Shown: piece after piece, positions 53,364-61,175 of the stretch
Numbering within the stretch: position 1 is the stretch's first letter
How the letters are laid out: every line of letters starts with the position of its first letter
Origin: Bin55 sp963667455
GTDB taxonomy: Bacteria; Pseudomonadota; Gammaproteobacteria; Pseudomonadales; Azotimanducaceae
Direction: 5' to 3'
Assembly (NCBI GenBank): GCA_963667455.2
Contig: CAXXFR010000013.1
Coordinates: forward strand, 186,001-250,000
Length of the DNA stretch: 64,000 nt
Notes under the pieces: model-generated
What the model was told of the DNA's origin: nothing
Seen by the model: the letters and a program-made list of their open reading frames with translations, nothing else
Databases searched by the model: none
Translations under genes and position numbers: made by a program

Positions 53364-54863
53364 TCACATGCGGATCTGGCGCATCTTCGAGGAAGGAATC
53401 GACAAGGATTCCCGATACTTTGCTACAGTCCTTCTTGCGATGTGGATGTCTTTCTGCTTCAAGAGCCGAGCGATTGCGTCATCGGATAGAGGGCGTTTCG
53501 GGTCTTCCTCCTCGGTCATGGTTTGTATGAACGACTTGATGGCCCTGCTCGACACTTCACTTCCTTGAACTGTACGAACGTGACTTGAAAAGAAGTACCT
53601 GAGTTCGAAGATTCCACGTGGGCACTGCAAGTACTTTTGCGATGTGATGCGAGACACGGTCGACTGGTGCATTCCAATCCACTGCGCCACGTTCCGTCGA
53701 AGCAACGGTTGCATTGCCGACTCACCGTGTTCGAAAAAAGCCTGCTGAGAGGCAACTATGACCGTTGCTGTCTTGAGGAGGGTCGCCCGGCGGTGCTTCA
53801 ACCCATCCAACAGCATTTTGGCTTCACGATACTGTTCCAAGAGAAAGGACTTGTCCGCGCCGCTAGGCATCTGTTTGACCAGTTGTTCATAGTGTTCGTT
53901 GATCCTGACAGGAGGTGTCGACTCATCGTTGACATCAACGACCCATTCCGATACATCTTTGCGGACTAGCACATCCGGAACGATGTATGCAGAGTCGACT
54001 TGTGTATAGGCGGATCCTGGCCTTGGATTCAATGACTGAATGAGCTCGACTGCAAGCTCTAGTTCACTCTGATGGGCAGCAGTGGTTTCTTCCAACGCTT
54101 GGAAGTCGCGATCAGCAAGGGAATCGAAACAGTCTTCGACCAGCAGCAAAGCCAGCTCTCTTTGAGAGCTCTCGTCCGATTCTCTGAGTTGGATGAGCAA
54201 ACACTCGCGCACGTCTCGTGCCCCTACACCCAATGGAGACAAAACCTGAATTTTGAGAAGGACCGACTCGAGGAGCTCAGGATCCGAGGGCATATTGATC
54301 GGTGCGTCGTTCAATAGATCTTCAAACGATGTATTGAGGTAGCCATCGTCGTTTAGGTTCTCGATCAAGAATTCTGCAACTAGTCGCTCTGTTGGTTCGA
54401 GATCAAGCAGCGGCAGTTGGCTCACCAAGTGCTCGGCCAGACCGATTTCTCCAGCTTTCCAATCGGATTCGAATCCCTGTTCACTCACACTCTCGAAATC
54501 CAGATAGGCTTCGGTCCACTCGATTTCGGGTTGCTGTTCCGAGCAGTTCAGGTCAAGACCCGGGTCGGAGTCCAATGCACGAGTGAGGTCTTGTATATCA
54601 CTTGACGAGTATGGGACGTCGAGTTCATCTTCTTCAAATTCTTCGTCCGAATTCTCTTCTTCAGAGCTGAAGGGTTCGTCGTAGGAGGGGTCGTCAGCGT
54701 ATTCGGGATCCTCGTCCCATTCGAGCATGGCATTGGCTTCGCAGATTGAGCGAATCTCCTGCGTAAGTTCGGTCTGCGACAGCTGCATGATGCGAATCGC
54801 CTGCTGTAGCTGGGGCGAGATTTTTTGCTGTTGGCGCTGCCCTATTGAGAGTGTCTGCTTCAC
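53364..54863 (-). CDS. rpoN: RNA polymerase sigma-54 factor RpoN
   Basis: GTG 54863 starts KQTLSIGQRQQQKISPQLQQ, the standard RpoN activator-contact region, giving 499 residues; the frame is open further upstream into lptB but that part is unrelated. An acidic region II follows (residues about 55-100). The core-binding domain comes next, then the HTH, and the RpoN box ARRTVAKYRE near the C-terminus. It recognises -24/-12 promoters with enhancer-binding ATPases. It lies 13 bases downstream of lptB. Confidence 0.96.
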   Translation of the reverse strand: MKQTLSIGQRQQQKISPQLQQAIRIMQLSQTELTQEIRSICEANAMLEWDEDPEYADDPSYDEPFSSEEENSDEEFEEDELDVPYSSSDIQDLTRALDSDPGLDLNCSEQQPEIEWTEAYLDFESVSEQGFESDWKAGEIGLAEHLVSQLPLLDLEPTERLVAEFLIENLNDDGYLNTSFEDLLNDAPINMPSDPELLESVLLKIQVLSPLGVGARDVRECLLIQLRESDESSQRELALLLVEDCFDSLADRDFQALEETTAAHQSELELAVELIQSLNPRPGSAYTQVDSAYIVPDVLVRKDVSEWVVDVNDESTPPVRINEHYEQLVKQMPSGADKSFLLEQYREAKMLLDGLKHRRATLLKTATVIVASQQAFFEHGESAMQPLLRRNVAQWIGMHQSTVSRITSQKYLQCPRGIFELRYFFSSHVRTVQGSEVSSRAIKSFIQTMTEEEDPKRPLSDDAIARLLKQKDIHIARRTVAKYRESLSIPSSKMRQIRM

Positions 54864-54876
54864 GATGCCGACTCGC

Positions 54877-55602
54877 TCAGAGCGTGAAGTCTTCGCCCAA
54901 ATATGAACGACGGACCGAGGGGTCGGCGAGTATTGCTTCCGTATCGCCTTGGGCAATCACATGGCCTTCGTTGACGATGTAGGCCCGGTCGCACAGATCC
55001 AACGTGTCTCGTACGTTGTGATCTGTTATGAGCACCCCGATCCCACGGGAGGTGAGGTGCCGGACATTGGTCTTGATGTCCGCCACCGAGATGGGATCGA
55101 CACCGGCGAAGGGTTCATCCAGAAGCATGAACTTCGGCTCGGAAGCCAATGCTCGGGCAATCTCCAGTCGTCTCCTCTCTCCTCCCGAGAGACGTTCACC
55201 GAGAGTCTCACGAACGCCTTGCAAACCGAATTCATCGAGCAGGGCGTTGGTTCGGGAAAGGCGTTCCTTACGTTTGAGGTTCGGTTGAAGCTCGACGATT
55301 GCATGAACGTTTTGAAAAGCGCTAAGCCGTCGGAACACGCTGGCTTCCTGTGGAAGGTAGCCGAGTCCGTGTCGAGCTCGAACATGCATTGGAGCGTTGG
55401 TTGCTTCGAAATCACCGATGCGGATGGTTCCCGAGTCCATTTTGACGATTCCAACGATGCAGTAGAAACATGTGGTCTTGCCTGCGCCATTCGGTCCGAG
55501 AAGTCCAACGACTTCGCCGGTAGACACGGCTAGGGATATGTCTTCGACGACGCGACGCTTGCCGTACCGCTTCGAAATGCCTTTAGCAACGAGACTGCTC
55601 AT
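54877..55602 (-). CDS. lptB: LPS export ABC transporter ATPase LptB
   Basis: A 241-residue ABC ATPase. Walker A is GPNGAGKTTCFYC, the signature RLSGGERRRLEIARAL and Walker B FMLLDEPFAGVDP with the switch His in VLITDHN. It powers LptFG extraction of LPS from the inner membrane. It is in the conserved yrbG-kdsC-lptC-lptA-lptB-rpoN order. lptFG are not in the window. Confidence 0.97.
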   Translation of the reverse strand: MSSLVAKGISKRYGKRRVVEDISLAVSTGEVVGLLGPNGAGKTTCFYCIVGIVKMDSGTIRIGDFEATNAPMHVRARHGLGYLPQEASVFRRLSAFQNVHAIVELQPNLKRKERLSRTNALLDEFGLQGVRETLGERLSGGERRRLEIARALASEPKFMLLDEPFAGVDPISVADIKTNVRHLTSRGIGVLITDHNVRDTLDLCDRAYIVNEGHVIAQGDTEAILADPSVRRSYLGEDFTL

Positions 55603-55631
55603 CCAACGGCTGGTCCGACCTTGGACATGAA

Positions 55632-56177
55632 CTACTCAGCGCTCTCTTCGGTGGTGGCGGTGTCGAGGTCTCGCATCAAGATCTCGATCTGTTTGCCGGA
55701 ATCGCCGGACTCAGCTTCGAGTTCCTTCTTGTCGATATCGAATCGAATGACATCTCCCTCAATCGTGATGTCGTCACTCTCCACACGAGCGTTGCCTTTG
55801 AATTCAATCCATCTGTTGTCAAGCTGGACGTTGATGGTGGTAGCTTGAGCGACGACAGTCCGGTTGTTTCCCTCTTCCAAGATTTCGAACCGACACTGTG
55901 CGGGCTCGCCTTTCGCTTGCAGTTCCTTGAACGAATTGCCATCCATGACGATCCTAACTTCATCTGCAGCTAACTCGAGCTCTCCGTGCTGCAGGGAGAC
56001 ATTGCCGGAGATAACCGCTCCGCCATCCAACGTCCCGTGAAAGTCGTCAGCGGTGATTCTCAGCTCGTTCTGTTGCTCGCTAGCAATGCCGAACTGCACG
56101 ATGAATAGTGCGCCAAGAACGTGAGCGGCGAAACGGAATGAACTAGGGATTCGTAGCGGAATAAACGATCTGTACAC
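55632..56177 (-). CDS. lptA: LPS transport periplasmic protein LptA
   Basis: GTG 56177 is the most plausible start. It begins VYRSFIPLRIPSSFRF and gives a signal peptide ending around FGIAS, and a 181-residue protein; the frame is open to a TTG at 56225 inside lptC. The OstA-like beta-jellyroll repeats are visible (LRITADDFHGTLDGGAVI, LAADEVRIVMDG, WIEFKGNARVESDDITIEGD). LptA forms the periplasmic bridge between LptC and LptD. It overlaps lptC by 35 bases. The tail is acidic. Confidence 0.87.
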   Translation of the reverse strand: MYRSFIPLRIPSSFRFAAHVLGALFIVQFGIASEQQNELRITADDFHGTLDGGAVISGNVSLQHGELELAADEVRIVMDGNSFKELQAKGEPAQCRFEILEEGNNRTVVAQATTINVQLDNRWIEFKGNARVESDDITIEGDVIRFDIDKKELEAESGDSGKQIEILMRDLDTATTEESAE

Positions 56178-56736
56178 GGTTGGTATCCGTTGCAGAAAGG
56201 TGAAGTTCTTGGGTTTCGAGGTCAAACTCGAAGCGTCCAGCAGAAAACGTTGCTGAATTCGTTGCTATTGTCACAGGACTTTGGCTGGACAGTGATTGTG
56301 ACTCGGGGTTGTAGAGGAGGTCGCGACCCTGCAATTGAAAGACCTGTTCTTCGTGTTCGAACGAAGTCGCCGTCACAGCACCTGCGAGTCGGACTTGCCG
56401 CTGTCCGTCTTTCCAGTCTTCCGACTCCTTCATTTCTATGACTCCACTCGGAGCTTCGAGTGCCCAGCGGGTTCCGTCTTCAAGTGCTACGTCAATCTCG
56501 ATGTTCTCGAAGTCGATTCGATCGCTGTTTTGAGTCTGAGTAATCGACGAAGCGACAGCTTGGAACATGAGAGTGCCGTCTTCATCGTATTCCTGCAGTG
56601 TTGCACCACTGATTCCAATTCGAGACTCATCGGTGAACTCATCGCTTGGAGAAGCGGTCTTGTCGCCCCACCCGCAAGCGGCTACCAGTACGAGGAATAC
56701 ACATCCAGTCAGTATTCGAAGATACTGCGAGACCAC
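56143..56736 (-). CDS. lptC: LPS export protein LptC
   Basis: GTG 56736, five bases after the kdsC stop, is chosen over the longer frame from 56775. It gives 197 residues with one N-terminal hydrophobic anchor (ILTGCVFLVLVAACGW) and a periplasmic jellyroll typical of LptC (IDFENIEIDVALEDG, WALEAPSGVIEM, QLQGRDLLYNPESQ). A Cys at the end of the anchor is unusual for LptC and could be lipidated. LptC passes LPS from LptBFG to LptA. Confidence 0.87.
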   Translation of the reverse strand: MVSQYLRILTGCVFLVLVAACGWGDKTASPSDEFTDESRIGISGATLQEYDEDGTLMFQAVASSITQTQNSDRIDFENIEIDVALEDGTRWALEAPSGVIEMKESEDWKDGQRQVRLAGAVTATSFEHEEQVFQLQGRDLLYNPESQSLSSQSPVTIATNSATFSAGRFEFDLETQELHLSATDTNRVQIVYSATNP

Positions 56737-56741
56737 GCCTC

Positions 56742-57257
56742 TTAACCCTTTGCTGCTTCCAGCAAGATGTCGCAAACTTCTCGGACAGCTCCTTCGCCTC
56801 CGGGAAGACTGGTAACCATGTCGGCGGCAGCACGAACTTGTTCCGAGCCATTGGGTACGGCTATGGCAATTCCCACCCGATCGAAAATGGCCAGGTCGGG
56901 GATATCGTCCCCAACGTGTGCAATCAGCTCAGGAGTTAGGTTCCGGATTTTGCAAAAGTCACTGAGCGCTTCGCTCTTGTCTTGGACTCCTTGATAAGTG
57001 GTCCTGATGCCAATTTCACGAGATCGCAACACTGCCGCCTCGGATGATCGTCCAGAAATGATTGCTATCTGTATGCCGATAGCCTGTACAGCATTGATTC
57101 CCCACCCATCGAGACTGTGGAACGATTGCATTGCAAACCCCTTCCTGTCGTAGAACAAACGCCCATCGGTCAATACTCCGTCGACATCGAGCGTTAGTCC
57201 GCGAACTGCGCGAAATCGATCTTGCAAGTCTTGTGCCAGATCCTGGAAAGTCGTCAT
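56742..57257 (-). CDS. kdsC: 3-deoxy-D-manno-octulosonate 8-phosphate phosphatase KdsC
   Basis: ATG 57257 overlaps the yrbG stop (ATGA) and gives 171 residues, the normal size; the much longer open frame upstream is antiparallel noise inside yrbG. The HAD motifs are GLTLDVDGVLTDGRL, a Ser/Thr in IAIISGRSS, a Lys in VQDKSEAL and VGDDIPDLAIF. It makes Kdo from Kdo-8-phosphate for LPS core. KdsD, often next to it, is absent here. Confidence 0.95.
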   Translation of the reverse strand: MTTFQDLAQDLQDRFRAVRGLTLDVDGVLTDGRLFYDRKGFAMQSFHSLDGWGINAVQAIGIQIAIISGRSSEAAVLRSREIGIRTTYQGVQDKSEALSDFCKIRNLTPELIAHVGDDIPDLAIFDRVGIAIAVPNGSEQVRAAADMVTSLPGGEGAVREVCDILLEAAKG

Positions 57258-58219
57258 ACGTCCTGCCAAAACAACATCACGATGTAGCAAATGTAGGATG
57301 CCAGAAAGACTGCGCCTTCGCTCCTGGTGATCATCTTGCGAGCCCCTATTCCGTTTGCAAACAGAGCCAAGAGCATGGTGAGCATGAACATGACCCCAAA
57401 GTCTCGCCAAAAGTCAATGGCGGTGATGGTGCTAGGGTGCAGAAACGCCGGTACAGCGAGAACCGCGAGCACGTTCAGAATATTTGAACCAACAATGTTG
57501 CCAATGGCCATTTCGGGACTCTTGCGAAGGGCGGCGGCCATGGTTGCAGCGAGTTCAGGCAAGCTAGTTCCAGCAGCGACGATAGTGAGGCCAATGATCA
57601 TTTCACTGACTCCCATGTAGCGTGCGACATGTTCGGCAGCGGACACGATCAGTCGGGCTGCGCCCAGCAGGAAGATCAAGCCGATCACCAACTGAATCCA
57701 AGCGCGTCGACGCGACATCGACTCGAGGTCTTCCAGTTCGCTCTCGATCTCTTCGGGAATGTCTGCCGATTGCTTAGTCTCTCGCGCCAGTCGGTAGAGA
57801 ATGAACCCTAGAAAGCCAACTAGCAGGATTCCGTCAATCCGTCCGACGTAGAGATTCGCTAGGCAGAACGCCGTCAGGAACGTGGCAATCAGGAGCAAAG
57901 GCATTTCGCTTTGCAAAACGCGTTTGCTGAAAGGGAGCGGAACGAACAATGCCGTCAGGCCTAGTACTAGTCCCACGTTGGCGATGTTGGATCCGATGGC
58001 ATTCCCGATTGCGACATCCGGATACTCCGTGTAGGAATCCATGACGGCAACGAGAATTTCGGGAGCAGAAGTCCCGATGGACACGGCTGTTAAGCCGATG
58101 ATGAGTTCAGATACGCCGAGATAGTGAGCTGTGACTTTGGCGCTGTCGACGAAGTAGGACGCACTCACTACGAGAACAACGAATCCCACTACGAGCAGAA
58201 CGAGCCAAATCCACAACAT
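57254..58219 (-). CDS. yrbG: YrbG-like calcium/sodium antiporter
   Basis: A 321-residue CaCA-family exchanger of about ten helices with two inverted alpha repeats: GLTAVSIGTSAPEILVA in the first half and GLTIVAAGTSLPELAAT in the second, each with the conserved Glu. A charged cytoplasmic loop (ETKQSADIPEEIESELEDL) separates the halves. It exchanges Ca2+ for Na+ in the inner membrane. It is the first gene of yrbG-kdsC-lptC-lptA-lptB-rpoN, divergent from ibaG. Confidence 0.94.
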   Translation of the reverse strand: MLWIWLVLLVVGFVVLVVSASYFVDSAKVTAHYLGVSELIIGLTAVSIGTSAPEILVAVMDSYTEYPDVAIGNAIGSNIANVGLVLGLTALFVPLPFSKRVLQSEMPLLLIATFLTAFCLANLYVGRIDGILLVGFLGFILYRLARETKQSADIPEEIESELEDLESMSRRRAWIQLVIGLIFLLGAARLIVSAAEHVARYMGVSEMIIGLTIVAAGTSLPELAATMAAALRKSPEMAIGNIVGSNILNVLAVLAVPAFLHPSTITAIDFWRDFGVMFMLTMLLALFANGIGARKMITRSEGAVFLASYICYIVMLFWQDV

Positions 58220-58354
58220 GCCTTCGCTCTTGCTCGCCCGCGGGTCAATTCGATTGTATCAATCGGATTTTTGACTCATGCTCTACTATGTTGGCACTCT
58301 GGGCGTGCTCAGCCAGAGACTTGAACGGGCGACAGTTTGTGAGGAAGGCATCAA

Positions 58355-58582
58355 GTGGACTTGCATGTAGAGATTGTCAATCGTCTGACGGAGGGATTCG
58401 CGGACGGTGAAATTGCAGTAACCGTCGAAGGGAATCACGCCACCGTGGTCGTACGGTCTCGCCAATTCGAGGGACTCACAGTAGTCAAGCGTCAGCAACT
58501 CGTCTATGGTTGCCTCAACGATCTCATTCGCGATGGTTCGCTTCATGCGGTTTCAATCGACGCCGCGGCCCCAGACGGATAA
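58355..58582 (+). CDS. ibaG: BolA-family protein IbaG
   Basis: A 75-residue BolA-like protein: NRLTEGFADGEIAVTVEGN, VVVRSRQFEGLTVVKRQQLVY and the GSLHAVSI strand match the family, with the His replaced at some positions. BolA/IbaG proteins bind [2Fe-2S] glutaredoxins. GTG 58355 is used. It precedes murA by 12 bases, as in E. coli. Confidence 0.9.
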   Translation: MDLHVEIVNRLTEGFADGEIAVTVEGNHATVVVRSRQFEGLTVVKRQQLVYGCLNDLIRDGSLHAVSIDAAAPDG

Positions 58583-58594
58583 CAAGATCACTCA

Positions 58595-59863
58595 ATGGAC
58601 AGGCTTCTAGTCCGAGGGGGCACTCCGCTTCTTGGTGAGATCCGAGCGTCGGGATCCAAGAATTCTTCCTTGCCAATACTCGCGGCCACGCTATTGGCAT
58701 CAAAACCCGTCTATCTGACCAATCTTCCCCATCTTCGAGATGTGACGACCATGGTTGAACTCCTAGGTTCGCTCGGCGCTGAAGTAAGCATCGACGAACG
58801 AATGGGAGTAACTGTCGATACGAATTCGCTGACCAGTTTGAAAGCACCGTACGAACTGGTTCGAAAAATGCGAGCGTCTTTCCTGGTGCTTGGACCCTTG
58901 CTGGCGCGATACGGAGAGGTCGAGGTTTCCTTGCCCGGTGGATGTGCCATCGGCACGCGTCCCGTTGATCAGCATCTCAAGGGACTGTCTCAAATGGGTG
59001 CCGATGTAAATATCAAAGACGGCTACGTGACGGCATCTTGCAGGAACGGTCGATTGAAAGGATCCGAAATTGCAATGGATGTCGTAACGGTAGGAGGTAC
59101 ACAAAATCTGTTGATGGCAGCTACTCTGGCTGAGGGTACAACGGTCATTGCAAATGCCGCTCAGGAGCCCGAGGTTCTTGAACTTGCTCGCTGTTTGAAG
59201 ACGATGGGCGCTTCGGTCTCTGGAGAGGGAACTTCCGTTATTACCGTTGAAGGAAGAGATCAGCTTGACGGTTGTTCGTATGGCGTAATGTCGGATCGGA
59301 TCGAGGTTGGAACCTATCTGATTGCTGCTGCGGCGACTGGAGGAAAGCTACGAGTCCTCGATGCATGTCCCGATTCACTGGGCGCAGTGGTGGGGAAACT
59401 TCGAGAATTTGGCTTTCAAGTGACGGTGGACGAATGCAATGTCGAATTGGACGCGACCGACATTACGCCTCGTGCAACCGATGTCCGTACGGATGTATAT
59501 CCAGGCATTCCGACGGACTTGCAGGCTCAGTTCATGGTTCTCAACTGTCTCTCGAACGGAACCAGCACCGTTACTGAAACCGTTTTCGAGAACCGGTTCA
59601 TGCACGTTCAGGAGTTGGTTCGCCTTGGTGCCGATGTTCGTCTTGAAAGTCCGATGAGTGCGGTGGTTACTGGAGTCCTGCAACTTCGGGGAGCGGAAGT
59701 TATGGCAACTGATCTGAGAGCGTCCTCCTGCCTAGTGATTGGCGGCTTAGCCGCTCAAGGGAACACAGTCATACATCGCATTTATCACATTGACCGAGGC
59801 TACGAACGTCTGGAAGAGAAACTGCGACTACTGGGGGCAGACGTGGAACGAATTCATGCTTGA
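58595..59863 (+). CDS. murA: UDP-N-acetylglucosamine 1-carboxyvinyltransferase MurA
   Basis: A 422-residue full-length MurA. The substrate loop ASGSKNSSLPILAATLL, the catalytic Cys in LPGGCAIGTRPVDQHL, and the closing RASSCLVIGGLAAQG are intact. It transfers enolpyruvate from PEP to UDP-GlcNAc in the first committed step of peptidoglycan synthesis and is the fosfomycin target. The Cys residue that fosfomycin alkylates is kept, so the enzyme should be sensitive. Confidence 0.97.
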   Translation: MDRLLVRGGTPLLGEIRASGSKNSSLPILAATLLASKPVYLTNLPHLRDVTTMVELLGSLGAEVSIDERMGVTVDTNSLTSLKAPYELVRKMRASFLVLGPLLARYGEVEVSLPGGCAIGTRPVDQHLKGLSQMGADVNIKDGYVTASCRNGRLKGSEIAMDVVTVGGTQNLLMAATLAEGTTVIANAAQEPEVLELARCLKTMGASVSGEGTSVITVEGRDQLDGCSYGVMSDRIEVGTYLIAAAATGGKLRVLDACPDSLGAVVGKLREFGFQVTVDECNVELDATDITPRATDVRTDVYPGIPTDLQAQFMVLNCLSNGTSTVTETVFENRFMHVQELVRLGADVRLESPMSAVVTGVLQLRGAEVMATDLRASSCLVIGGLAAQGNTVIHRIYHIDRGYERLEEKLRLLGADVERIHA

Positions 59864-59981
59864 TCGCGGTCCACGAGTTGCTCTCGTTCCGTTGAATAGT
59901 CGTACACAGCACGGTGCTGACTGAGTTCTTGCTACTTGCATTTCCGTTCAAACGGCTAATGAGAGCTCTGGACCGCTACTA

Positions 59982-61028
59982 ATGGAACTCGACCGCTTTC
60001 AAGTCGATGTACGGAACAAGCTGGACTTGCTTGCTCACCGAATCAACAGGCTTGAGAAACGGCGAGGTCGGTTGCGTTCTCTGATCCGACACGTCATACC
60101 TTCAAACACCGACAACTGCCGCGGCATGTACATCTGGGGTGGAGTAGGCCGGGGCAAGACCATGCTGATGGACAGATTCTTCGGTCAGCTCTCGACGGAA
60201 CGTAGGATTCGAACCCACTTTCACTCCTTCATGAGGGATGTGCACGAAGAATTGACCGAATTGACGGGTACGTCCAATCCGCTTGAGAAGGTCGCCGAGA
60301 GAATTCATGTTCGAGCGCGCGTGGTTTGTCTGGACGAATTCTTCGTTTCCGACATCGGCGATGCGATGATTCTGGGTGAGCTGTTACGTGAACTGTTTGA
60401 AAGACAAGTGGTTCTCGTCTCGACATCCAACATCCGGCCTGCGGATCTGTATGAGAACGGGCTTCAACGGCGCAGGTTTCTACCGGCCATTGAGTTGCTT
60501 CGGCATCACAACGAAGTCGTGCACTTGGATGGGAACGTCGACTACAGACTCCGTTCGTTGCTCAATCGAGACTTGTACCGCATCGACCTCCGGAAGATCG
60601 ATGAACTGATTGCTGAAGACATTGAAGAAATCACTGGCAACGAAAAAGTTCGACACGAGCCCTTGTTGGTCAACAAACGAGAGATAGAGACTCTCTACCA
60701 AGGAGAAGGTGTTGTCGGGATCCTGTTTCGAGAACTCTGCGAGACTGCGAGGAACGCATCGGACTACATCGAAGTAGCTCGTACGCATCACACAGTAGTC
60801 GTATACGACATCCCGGTCTTGTCTGACCAATTCGAAGAAGCCGCGAGGAGGTTCATTTCGTTTGTCGATATCGTCTATGACCACAACGTGAATCTGATTC
60901 TGCACTCGACGGTGGGAATCCAAGAGTTGTATCGAGGAGAAATGCACGCGTTCGAGTTTGACAGGACGCGGAGTCGCATCGTGGAAATGGCATCAACGGA
61001 GTACCTGTCCAAAGCGCACCGCGCTTAA
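59982..61028 (+). CDS. zapE: Cell division ATPase ZapE (AFG1-like)
   Basis: A 348-residue AAA-like P-loop ATPase. Walker A is WGGVGRGKTMLMD, Walker B VVCLDEFFVSD, sensor residues STSNIRPADLYENGLQRRRFLPAI. FHSFMRDVHEEL after Walker A is family specific. ZapE promotes Z-ring constriction at low oxygen or high temperature. The frame starts with ATG 59982. Its stop codon lies inside a terminator. Confidence 0.94.
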   Translation: MELDRFQVDVRNKLDLLAHRINRLEKRRGRLRSLIRHVIPSNTDNCRGMYIWGGVGRGKTMLMDRFFGQLSTERRIRTHFHSFMRDVHEELTELTGTSNPLEKVAERIHVRARVVCLDEFFVSDIGDAMILGELLRELFERQVVLVSTSNIRPADLYENGLQRRRFLPAIELLRHHNEVVHLDGNVDYRLRSLLNRDLYRIDLRKIDELIAEDIEEITGNEKVRHEPLLVNKREIETLYQGEGVVGILFRELCETARNASDYIEVARTHHTVVVYDIPVLSDQFEEAARRFISFVDIVYDHNVNLILHSTVGIQELYRGEMHAFEFDRTRSRIVEMASTEYLSKAHRA

Positions 61029-61035
61029 GTTTTTT
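61012..61035 (+). terminator. Intrinsic terminator overlapping the zapE stop codon
   Basis: AAGCGC (61012-61017) and GCGCTT (61021-61026) form a six-bp stem with a three-base loop, followed three bases later by TTTTTT (61030-61035). The TAA of zapE (61026-61028) is part of the structure. Confidence 0.75.
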
Positions 61036-61175
61036 GGGACAAGTGGAAGTGACGCTTTGCATGTGCGCGACAAACTGGAATACCTAAATCGGTCGCACCT
61101 GGAACATCTTGACAGCACAACAACGATTAAGCTAATGCCATCGCTAAATCCACAGCGGAGAGTTCGAACTTCCCG

